Of a stretch of 64,000 nt of DNA, positions 1-7,172 are shown piece by piece. How positions within the stretch are numbered: position 1 is the first letter of the stretch; each line of letters opens with the position of its first letter. The translations under genes and the position numbers were made by a program. This stretch comes from Saprospiraceae bacterium (lineage in GTDB: Bacteria; Bacteroidota; Bacteroidia; Chitinophagales; Saprospiraceae), in contig JAHDFP010000018.1 of assembly GCA_020628095.1 (NCBI GenBank), positions 1 through 64,000 on the forward strand, given 5' to 3'. The notes under the pieces are model-generated. The model was given only the letters and a program-made list of their open reading frames with translations. It made no database searches and was not told the DNA's origin.

Positions 1-76
1 AAGTCTTCACCTAAAGGTGAGGGATTTTCTCCCATTCCCCGATGGTGACATTAATAGTAAAAGTAAAGAGAAACTT

Positions 77-1063
77 ATGAAAGCAATGATACTCAATCAA
101 TATGGCAGCGAATCCAAATTTGAAATTTCGGAAATAGAAAAACCTAACGCAGCAAGTAATGAAGTTCTTATAAAAATAGCCGCATCCAGCGTCAATACGG
201 TGGATACGATGATTCGTACAATGGGAAAAGACCTTCCATTATCACCTGATCTTCCAGCAATCATAGGAATGGACTTTGCTGGTGTGGTGGAAGAAGTTGG
301 CTCCGATGTCAGCAATTTCCAAGTAGGAGACGAAGTCTATGGCTGTGCAGGTGGGTTAGCAAATTTGCCTGGAGCATTAGCAGAATATATCTCAGCCGAT
401 AGCCGGCTCATAGCCCATAAACCCAAAAATATATCCATGAGAGAAGCGGCGGCTCTCCCTCTAGTGGCGATTACAGCATACGAGGGACTGGAGCGCGCAG
501 GAATAAAGAAAGGTCAAAAAGTACTCGTACATGGAGGGTCTGGTGGTGTAGGGCATGTTGCGCTACAATTAGCTAAACACTTTGGAGCGGAGGTTTGCTC
601 TACTGGAGGTGGCGAAAAACAAATGGCTTTGATAGAAGAACTAGGTGCTACAGCAATAAATTATAAAACGGAGAAAGTAGAGGACTATGTGCAAAAGCAT
701 ACTGGTGGAGCTGGATTCGATATCGTATATGACTCTGTAGGAGGTGCTAACATGATAAATTCATTTAATGCCGCCAAGCTCAACGGGCATGTCGTTAGCA
801 CGGTGTCTTTATGTGAGTTAGATCTTACTTTGGCACACTTTAAGGGATTATCTCTGCATGTTGTATTCATGCTTATACCTATGCTACATAACTACCAACG
901 AGAAGAGCATAACCGCATATTAAGTGATGTATCAAGAATAGTGGAAGCCGGTGCGCTCAGACCAATCGTGGATACTAACAGGTATTCTCTAGAGGAAGTA
1001 CAGCAAGCACATGCACGGTTATCCAGTGGAGAAGGAATGGGCAAAGTTGTCGTAGAAAATTAG
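77..1063 (+). CDS. MDR-family NAD(P)H-dependent alcohol dehydrogenase / quinone oxidoreductase
   Basis: A 328-residue member of the medium-chain dehydrogenase/reductase superfamily. The N-terminal GroES-like half carries the typical segment IIGMDFAGVVEEVG, and the Rossmann half carries VLVHGGSGGVGHVALQLAK near residue 150 for NAD(P)H binding. The cluster of four cysteines that binds structural zinc in classical alcohol dehydrogenases is absent, so it is closer to the zinc-independent quinone oxidoreductase branch. The frame stays open to a GTG at 17, but the ATG at 77 follows a purine-rich stretch (aaagtaaagag) and matches the usual family N-terminus, so I prefer it. It is followed directly by two more oxidoreductase genes on the same strand. 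The substrate cannot be predicted. Confidence 0.85.
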   Translation: MKAMILNQYGSESKFEISEIEKPNAASNEVLIKIAASSVNTVDTMIRTMGKDLPLSPDLPAIIGMDFAGVVEEVGSDVSNFQVGDEVYGCAGGLANLPGALAEYISADSRLIAHKPKNISMREAAALPLVAITAYEGLERAGIKKGQKVLVHGGSGGVGHVALQLAKHFGAEVCSTGGGEKQMALIEELGATAINYKTEKVEDYVQKHTGGAGFDIVYDSVGGANMINSFNAAKLNGHVVSTVSLCELDLTLAHFKGLSLHVVFMLIPMLHNYQREEHNRILSDVSRIVEAGALRPIVDTNRYSLEEVQQAHARLSSGEGMGKVVVEN

Positions 1064-2030
1064 AAAATTTTATTCTGGTTCAGGCATTTGAACAAATTAA
1101 CCGAGGCTTCAATCAAGTTTTTGAGCCTAATTCACTTAGCATTGGCTTAGTTGTACCTATAGAGGAGTACAGCAATAGTTCTGTACCTAGGTTACAGCAG
1201 CAACTGGCAAGAGTAAGGTTAGCAGAATCTTTAGGATATAAAGCAATATGGCTAAGGGACGTGCCTCTGCATGTCCCTTCTTTTGGAGATGCAGGTCAGA
1301 CTTATGATCCCTTCACTTATTTAGGTTATCTATCTGGTCAGACTAAAAATATTGCCTTAGGCATCGCTAGTATTGCTCTACCGCTACACCATCCTCTACA
1401 TATCGCCAAATCAGCCGCTACGGTAGATCAATTATCCAATGGTCGACTTATACTTGGCGTAGCCTCAGGAGATCGCTACGAAGAATATCCCGCAACGAAT
1501 ACAGAATACGATAAGCGGGGAATTTTATTTAGAGAAGCGTTCGATTATATACGTCAGGCTCAGTTAGAATTTCCCATAATAGAAAATAATAGATGGGGAC
1601 AAGTGGACGGAAAATCAGACGTATTACCCAAACCATACGGCAGCAAAATACCTCTGCTTATAACTGGTCACAGCCAGCAAAATATTAGCTGGATATCAGA
1701 ACATGGTGACGGATGGATGTACTATCCTCGCAACCTTTATATGCAAGAATATAATATAAAAGAATGGAGACAATCTATCCCCAAACTCAGGGAATAAATA
1801 AACCATTCCTACAGCCACTATATATCGACTTGCAATCAGATGATGATTATAAGCCTGTAGGCATTCATCTAGGAATCAGAACTGGTATCAACTATTTATT
1901 AGATTATTTTCACCAATTGAAACGTATAGGAGTTAACCACATAGCCATAAATCTCAGGTTTAATATGGATAACATCCAAAAGACAATGGAAACTTTGGCA
2001 CAAAAAGTATTGGTACATTTTCATAATTAA
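1063..2030 (+). pseudogene. Luciferase-like monooxygenase (LLM class), frameshifted and without a standard start
   Basis: The translation resembles the flavin-dependent luciferase-like oxidoreductases of the BA3436-type subfamily. Frame 1 gives SLSIGLVVPIEEY, RLAESLGYKAIWLRDVPLHV, DPFTYLGYLSGQT and HGDGWMYYPRN up to a TAA at 1795. The expected C-terminal part (KPFLQPLYIDL through IGVNHIAINLRF) continues in the next frame up to 2030. One extra C in the CCCC run at 1779-1782 would join the two frames. At the 5' end the frame is open back into the preceding gene, but no ATG, GTG or TTG lies upstream of the conserved region. Only ATT at 1072 or CTG at 1075 could serve. The two lesions together suggest a decaying gene, although the frameshift alone could be a sequencing error. 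Confidence 0.75.
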
Positions 2031-2046
2031 GTCAATAACTCGAAAA

Positions 2047-2853
2047 ATGAACAAAACAATCCTGATTACGGGAAGCACTGACGGAATAGGAAAATTAGCG
2101 GCTATAAAAATGGCCAGCGAGGGCCATCATATATATCTGCATGGAAGAAACGAGGAAAAACTAAAAAGGGTCATGGAAGAAGTAAAGAGTTCATCATCCA
2201 ATGATAATATAGATGGGTTCGTTGCCGATTTTTCTGATTTAGATCAGGTACGCAAGATGATAGAAGAAGTGAAGAATAAAACAAACTCAATCGACATCTT
2301 AGTTAACAATGCTGGAATATTTAAGACCCCCCGTGAGATAACCAAACATAAGATAGATGTGCGAATAGTCGTCAATTATCTTGCACCTTATCTTCTGACT
2401 TATGGCTTATTAGATATAATAAAACAAGGTAAAGAACCAAGGATAATTAATCTCAGCTCTGCGGCGCAGAGCGAAGTCTCAGCAGGTTTGCTCAATGGAA
2501 ATATAAAGGTATCAAGTCAAGAGGCTTATGCCCAAAGTAAATTGGCCATATTAATCTGGAGTTTTTATTTAGCAGAACAAGAACCGAAAATAACGTCTAT
2601 AGCACTCAATCCAGGGTCATTGCTCAATACAAATATGGTAAGAGAAGCCTACGGAAGATATTGGTCGTCAGCTGATAAGGGAGCTAACATAATACATGAA
2701 GTCTCTCTATCTGATATACATAGTGGAAATACAGGAAAGTATTACGATAACGACAAGGGAGGTTATGGGCCAGCTCATTCTGACGCCTATAATTCCGATA
2801 AAATTAATAAGCTAATAGATGCCACAGAATCTATCCTAACAGCCTATAAATGA
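2047..2853 (+). CDS. Short-chain dehydrogenase/reductase (SDR)
   Basis: A 268-residue cytoplasmic NAD(P)-dependent oxidoreductase. The N-terminal cofactor motif TGSTDGIG is at residues 8-15, followed by the NNAG motif near residue 87, a Ser in INLSSAAQS, and the catalytic YAQSK (YxxxK). The chain shows similarity to retinol-dehydrogenase-like SDRs (VNYLAPYLLTYGLLD, TSIALNPGSLLNT). It starts 16 bases after the end of the broken monooxygenase and is co-oriented with the MDR gene, so the three were probably one oxidoreductase transcription unit. The substrate is unknown. Confidence 0.85.
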   Translation: MNKTILITGSTDGIGKLAAIKMASEGHHIYLHGRNEEKLKRVMEEVKSSSSNDNIDGFVADFSDLDQVRKMIEEVKNKTNSIDILVNNAGIFKTPREITKHKIDVRIVVNYLAPYLLTYGLLDIIKQGKEPRIINLSSAAQSEVSAGLLNGNIKVSSQEAYAQSKLAILIWSFYLAEQEPKITSIALNPGSLLNTNMVREAYGRYWSSADKGANIIHEVSLSDIHSGNTGKYYDNDKGGYGPAHSDAYNSDKINKLIDATESILTAYK

Positions 2854-2897
2854 TCTTACAGCAGACCGTCTCTAGTAAAATGAGAAGTATAAAAGAC

Positions 2898-2981
2898 CTA
2901 TATCTCGCCTCTGTCAGCTAGGTAATATACAACTCCGATAACAACCGCGATAGAGACACCCATAAAAGAAAGCATTGACAT
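2898..2981 (-). CDS. Possible 27-residue single-membrane-span peptide
   Basis: On the reverse strand, starting 40 bases after the topoisomerase stop codon, there is an open frame of 27 codons. Three Met codons (positions 1, 3 and 7) are followed by a hydrophobic run (GVSIAVVIGVVYYLA) and a short charged tail (DRGEI). It looks like a one-pass membrane microprotein. A run of this size can occur by chance, and no ribosome binding site is evident. I report it because the hydrophobic/charged layout is convincing and the space is otherwise empty. Confidence 0.3.
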   Translation of the reverse strand: MSMLSFMGVSIAVVIGVVYYLADRGEI

Positions 2982-3021
2982 GATAATCCGTTTTTTGCTA
3001 AGTTATAAATAAAAAGACTTC

Positions 3022-5670
3022 CTAAAAATCAAACTCTATGGTATCACCAGGATTAATTATACCATTCTTTTTTGATTGGTTGCCTTTATTATCCTTTAGA
3101 CTTGCATCATTTGATTTTGTAACACTTTTACTTACACTTTTATCTTCCTCGCCGTGCTCTTCTATCTTTAATATTTTATACTCACCTAATTTATTACCTA
3201 TAGCCTTCCATCCTTTGACACCTATAAATTCAGATAAATCTATTTCTTCCTCTTGTTTCTGATTATTTTTCTTGTAACTAAATTTCACCACTGGCGTCTC
3301 GCTCAATGTTGCCAAATACAACTTAGACGACTTATGATGTGAGATAAACTTGGTGTAGACATCCTCGCTTTGTGTCTCTATATGGAAACGCTTGACCATC
3401 GTCCAACCTTTCTCCCCCTCGTAGTAGACGCAACTCAGGACGGTCTCTTCGTACAGCTTTTCTGCATCTATAAGATTAGGACCATCATATTTTTTATCAA
3501 AATTGAATTCACTCAGCATATAAGTTCCGTTCTTATAGACTGTGATTATCATTTCTCCTGACTCGAATTCGCCAAGATATTTGCCATGTCCCTCTTTATT
3601 CAATCTTCCACTGGTCAAATCTATCCATACCTCCACTGCTCCTAGAGAGCTTTCTCCTACTTCTAACTGAGTCACCTTACGGACAGGCCACTTAGTGACG
3701 ATATTACCTTTAGATCCCCTACCCTTAATCTCTAGGTCGGCAAAATCAAAATCAAAGACCTTCTTTTTGGCCCGACACCCTGGCGTCAACTGTATCTGCA
3801 CAGTCTCCGTCTCTCCATTAGGATGGGCCGCAAAGTACACCACCTTATTCTTGGCATCACCTGTCGTCAGATCATACTCTTTGTCTCTGGTAATCGAGGT
3901 TACATTGAATCTTTTAGCGTAAGCACGTCCCGATTTGGCATCTATATATATCATGTTATAGGTCGTGCGCTCATCTCCTTTCTTCCATACGGCCGCATGC
4001 AATAAGTTCTTACCTATGAATACCTTATCACCATTTCTTACCACTCGCATAGTACCCTGCTTAGTAAATCCAATGATATCGTCGATATCAGAACACTCAG
4101 AGATAAACTCATCTTTTTTGATACCCGTACCTATAAATCCTTCTTTTCTATTGACATATAGTTTGGCATTCTTAGCAACAACAGCGACCGCCTTGATGGT
4201 ATCAAATTCTGCAATTTCTGTTTTGCGCTCTTTTCCTTTACCATACTTTTCTAATAATCGTTCGAAGTAGGCAATGGCATATTCAGTTAGATGTTTGAGG
4301 TCATAATTAACTTGCTTTAGTTCATCTTCTATGGATTTAAGTAATTCATCGGTTTTGAACTTATTATACTTCGAGATTTTTTTGATTTTTATCTCGGTCA
4401 ATTTGATTATGTCTTCCTCAGTTATTTCTCTTTTTAGTTTGAGACGTTTATCATTTTTGGTCGCCTTGTCCCCAGGGGTCTTGACATACTTACGCAATCC
4501 TTTATCTATTATCTTGAGCACCTCTTCAAAAGACTCTGCCTCCTCTATATCCCTGTATATCCTATTTTCTATAAATATCTTCTCCAGACTAACGGCATGC
4601 CATTTTTCGAGTAATTCACTCTTTTGTATCTCTAGTTCTTTCTTGAGTAATCCCTTCGTATTTTCTGCCGATATCTTTAGCAGATCATCGACTCCACAGA
4701 ACAAGGGCTTCTTATCTGCAATGACTACCGCATTAGGTGATATGGATATTTCACAATTAGTAAATGCGTACAATGCCTCTAGGGTCACTTCCGCAGATAC
4801 ACCTGAGGGGAGTTCCAGCAGTATTTCGACGTTCTTAGCCGTATTATCTATGACCTTTTTGATCTGTATTTTACCCTTGTCATTCGCCTTGAGGATGCTA
4901 TCAATCAGATTGCCAGTCGTCACACCATAAGGCAATTCTGTGATAGCCAGAGTCTTTTTATCTCTCTGCTCTATACGCGCGCGGACTTTTACCTTTCCTC
5001 CTCTTTTGCCTTGGTTATACTCGGAGACATCTATTTTTCCTCCTGTCTGAAAATCTGGATACAGCTTAAATCTTTTCCCTTCTAAGGCCTTGATCGAGGC
5101 TTTAATAAGTTCTACGAAATTATGTGGTAATATCTTAGTCGAAAGGCCCACCGCAATCCCTTCTACCCCTTGTGCGAGCACTAGAGGAAATTTCATAGGG
5201 AGTGTTATTGGCTCTTTGTTTCGACCATCATAAGATAGTTGCCACTCCGTCGTCTTGGCATTGAATGCCACATCCAGAGCAAACTTGGTCAGTCGAGCTT
5301 CTATATATCTCGGTGCTGCCGAAGCATCACCCGTTATGTAGTTACCCCAGTTACCCTGCGTATCAATAAGCAAATCTTTCTGCCCCAGATTAACCAGAGC
5401 CGCACCTATCGCGGCGTCCCCATGTGGATGATACTGCATCGTCTGACCTATCACATTAGCCACCTTATGATAACGACCATCATCTATCTTCTTGAGTGTA
5501 TGCAGTATTCTTCGCTGCACGGGTTTTAGCCCGTCTTCTATGGCAGGTACCGCCCTCTCCAGAATCACATAGGAAGCATAGTCAAGGAAGTACTCCTTGT
5601 ACATTCCTTCCAGTCCACCATTGCTTTTTTCTGGGTCTAACGATATTGCTTTTACTTTGGATTTACTCAT
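3022..5670 (-). CDS. parC: DNA topoisomerase IV subunit A (type IIA topoisomerase, breakage-reunion subunit)
   Basis: An 882-residue type IIA topoisomerase A subunit that cleaves and religates DNA and works with a separate ATPase subunit (ParE/GyrB type) to decatenate chromosomes. The N-terminal region carries YASYVILERAVPAIEDGLKP and QRRILH, the HPHGDAAIG helix (residues 81-89, equivalent to the quinolone-resistance region) and the catalytic tyrosine in APRYIEARL (Tyr122). The C-terminal third has divergent beta-pinwheel-type repeats and ends in a charged tail. The sequence lacks a recognisable GyrA-box (QRRGGKG), which favours topoisomerase IV over gyrase. The ATPase subunit is not in this window. 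A good Bacteroidota promoter lies at 5713-5742. Confidence 0.9.
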   Translation of the reverse strand: MSKSKVKAISLDPEKSNGGLEGMYKEYFLDYASYVILERAVPAIEDGLKPVQRRILHTLKKIDDGRYHKVANVIGQTMQYHPHGDAAIGAALVNLGQKDLLIDTQGNWGNYITGDASAAPRYIEARLTKFALDVAFNAKTTEWQLSYDGRNKEPITLPMKFPLVLAQGVEGIAVGLSTKILPHNFVELIKASIKALEGKRFKLYPDFQTGGKIDVSEYNQGKRGGKVKVRARIEQRDKKTLAITELPYGVTTGNLIDSILKANDKGKIQIKKVIDNTAKNVEILLELPSGVSAEVTLEALYAFTNCEISISPNAVVIADKKPLFCGVDDLLKISAENTKGLLKKELEIQKSELLEKWHAVSLEKIFIENRIYRDIEEAESFEEVLKIIDKGLRKYVKTPGDKATKNDKRLKLKREITEEDIIKLTEIKIKKISKYNKFKTDELLKSIEDELKQVNYDLKHLTEYAIAYFERLLEKYGKGKERKTEIAEFDTIKAVAVVAKNAKLYVNRKEGFIGTGIKKDEFISECSDIDDIIGFTKQGTMRVVRNGDKVFIGKNLLHAAVWKKGDERTTYNMIYIDAKSGRAYAKRFNVTSITRDKEYDLTTGDAKNKVVYFAAHPNGETETVQIQLTPGCRAKKKVFDFDFADLEIKGRGSKGNIVTKWPVRKVTQLEVGESSLGAVEVWIDLTSGRLNKEGHGKYLGEFESGEMIITVYKNGTYMLSEFNFDKKYDGPNLIDAEKLYEETVLSCVYYEGEKGWTMVKRFHIETQSEDVYTKFISHHKSSKLYLATLSETPVVKFSYKKNNQKQEEEIDLSEFIGVKGWKAIGNKLGEYKILKIEEHGEEDKSVSKSVTKSNDASLKDNKGNQSKKNGIINPGDTIEFDF

Positions 5671-5712
5671 TTATTATAAAAAGAACTAATGTTTATAACA
5701 TTGATAATCATG

Positions 5713-5742
5713 CAAATATAGGATGGATTTTTATGAATTCAA
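5713..5742 (-). promoter_or_regulatory. Bacteroidota-type promoter of parC
   Basis: Read on the reverse strand, TATATTTG (5720 to 5713) matches the -7 consensus TAnnTTTG exactly. A TTG (5742 to 5740) lies 19 bases further upstream at the -33 position. The start codon follows about 40 bases downstream. The rest of 5671-5933 is AT-rich, and I see no other gene in it. Confidence 0.5.
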
Positions 5743-5933
5743 TAAAAGCCACAACTGTTTTGGACTACATATCTTTGGTGGTTTTCATTTAAGATTTAAA
5801 CCTTAATCGCTGATTCCTTCCAAATAAAAAAGTATTTCTCACCCTTGTCTCACAACGGACATCAGATCAAATTCCATAGATTAATACAATGACGATCATG
5901 CATCAGATAAAAAACAGACATACTTTTATATTG

Positions 5934-6011
5934 ATGAACAAAACTACTATCATATTCTCTTGCTCATTTTCGGCGACTTGTTGCTGTCTATGTTGTTGCT
6001 TAGTCTATTGA
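5934..6011 (+). CDS. Cysteine-rich leader peptide (attenuator uORF)
   Basis: A 25-codon frame beginning ATG AAC AAA and ending in TGA at 6009-6011. The product starts MNKTTIIF and ends TCCCLCCCLVY. Seven of 25 codons are Cys (TGC 5961; TGT, TGC, TGT 5979-5987; TGT, TGT, TGC 5991-5999), six of them within seven codons and just before the stop. This is the arrangement of amino-acid-sensing leader peptides such as those of the trp and his operons, but for cysteine. It lies 88 bases upstream of the ATP-grasp gene and directly ahead of an antiterminator/terminator pair. Polycysteine leader peptides that sense Cys supply are known in mycobacteria. I know of none described in Bacteroidota. Confidence 0.65.
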   Translation: MNKTTIIFSCSFSATCCCLCCCLVY

Positions 6012-6012
6012 C

Positions 6013-6056
6013 TGGGAAGAGGATATTATAGTACATAAGAAATATAAGCCTTCCCA
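6013..6056 (+). promoter_or_regulatory. Antiterminator pairing of the cysteine attenuator
   Basis: TGGGAAG at 6013-6019 begins one base after the leader stop codon. It is an exact reverse complement of CTTCCCA at 6050-6056, the loop-proximal seven bases of the 5' arm of the terminator. The intervening 30 bases are AT-rich. A ribosome reaching the stop codon would cover 6013-6019 and allow the terminator to form. One stalled on the Cys codons would leave it free to pair and disrupt the terminator. The pairing is seen in the sequence; the switching is inferred. Confidence 0.6.
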
Positions 6057-6077
6057 TTTATTTGGGAGGGCTTTTTT
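6046..6077 (+). terminator. Intrinsic terminator of the cysteine attenuator
   Basis: An 11-bp stem (6046-6056 with 6063-6073, one G-U pair), a six-base loop (TTTATT) and a run of six T (6072-6077). It sits between the leader peptide and the start of the ATP-grasp gene at 6100 on the same strand. There is no complete upstream gene on that strand to terminate, so it is expected to act as a regulated stop. Confidence 0.75.
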
Positions 6078-6099
6078 ACTTGGATTAAAAAATAATGAG

Positions 6100-7062
6100 A
6101 TGTCTAAAATTTTTGTCATTCACGAAAACGAAGCTTGGTTACCACCATTAAGAAGCGCCTTAGAAGAGCTAAACCTACCTTACGAGGAATGGAACATCAA
6201 TCAACACGTGTTGGATCTGAGCGATGCACCTCCCGAGGGTATCTTTTATAATCGTATGAGTGCATCCGCACATACTCGTGACCATAGATATGCTCCTGAG
6301 ATTACAGGCTCTATATTGACCTGGCTCGAAAGTCATGGCAGAACTATAATAAATGGCAGAAAAGCCCTTCAGTTGGAATTACGAAAATCTGAACAGTATC
6401 TGGAGCTACAAAAATTTGGAATCCAACATCCCAGAACTGTCATAGCCAATCACAAAAATCTAATCATCCAAGCCGCCAAAAAACTAAACCTATTTCCTTT
6501 TATACTCAAACCCAATAGAGGTGGCAAGGGAGCTGGTGTGCAACTTATATATTCTATAGAAAGTCTACAGTCTGCCATCAATAACAACCAAATAGGAGAA
6601 AGTCTCGATAGTATATGGCTCGTCCAACAATACATCAAGCCAAAAAATCAAAGAGTTACAAGAGTAGAAATAATCGGAGGAGAATTACTATATGCGGTGA
6701 GCATCAATGCCAGCAATGGATTTGAGCTATGCCCAGCCGATGCTTGCCAGATAGGTGATTCTTTTTGTCCCGTAGGAGAATCAAAGGATAGTCCCAAGTT
6801 CTCCATTATCGATAATTATCATAATGAGGACCTATCCAAATATATCTCGTTCTTAAAAACCAATGACATTGGTGTCGGTGCACTAGAATATGCAGAAGAT
6901 GCAGACGGTAAGCGCTATGTCTATGATGTCAATACTAATACAAACTACAACTCAGCTGCCGAACTAACGTATGGTAACATGCGACGTGGCATGTACACTA
7001 TTGCAGAATATCTAGGACAACAACTAGAACAAGTCATTCCATCGGCAGCGGTGATGGTCTAA
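6100..7062 (+). CDS. RimK-like ATP-grasp ligase
   Basis: A 320-residue cytoplasmic ATP-grasp enzyme of the RimK/alpha-L-glutamate-ligase type, which forms amide bonds through an acyl-phosphate. The N-terminal pre-ATP-grasp domain spans about residues 1-95. The ATP-binding lysine lies in FILKPNRGG (Lys137) with the glycine loop GGKGAG at 141-146. The metal-binding end is ALEYAED (Glu263) and VYDVNTNTNYN (276-284). The acceptor substrate is not predictable from sequence. The gene is preceded by a cysteine-codon attenuator, so its product is probably needed when cysteine, or Cys-tRNA, is short. This could mean it uses or conserves cysteine, for example in a small thiol peptide, but that is inference. 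The transcript ends at the bidirectional terminator at 7119-7153. Confidence 0.8.
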   Translation: MSKIFVIHENEAWLPPLRSALEELNLPYEEWNINQHVLDLSDAPPEGIFYNRMSASAHTRDHRYAPEITGSILTWLESHGRTIINGRKALQLELRKSEQYLELQKFGIQHPRTVIANHKNLIIQAAKKLNLFPFILKPNRGGKGAGVQLIYSIESLQSAINNNQIGESLDSIWLVQQYIKPKNQRVTRVEIIGGELLYAVSINASNGFELCPADACQIGDSFCPVGESKDSPKFSIIDNYHNEDLSKYISFLKTNDIGVGALEYAEDADGKRYVYDVNTNTNYNSAAELTYGNMRRGMYTIAEYLGQQLEQVIPSAAVMV

Positions 7063-7118
7063 GGAATTTTATAATCTAAGAAATAGATCGAAGAACATCT
7101 TACTGCTAATAAAAAAGA

Positions 7119-7153
7119 ACCGATTGGATAAAAGACTTCAATACCAATCGGTT
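7119..7153. terminator. Bidirectional terminator between convergent genes
   Basis: A 10-bp perfect inverted repeat, AACCGATTGG (7119-7128) and CCAATCGGTT (7144-7153). On the reverse strand it is followed by CTTTTTTA, which suits the 1974-residue gene ending at 7173. On the forward strand ATTTTAC follows, which suits the ATP-grasp gene. Confidence 0.7.
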
Positions 7154-7172
7154 ATTTTACTTTCTTAAAATA

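Noticed and set aside
4331-4930. 199-codon open frame on the forward strand inside parC
   Set aside because: It is an antisense shadow of a well-supported gene; its composition follows from the parC codons.
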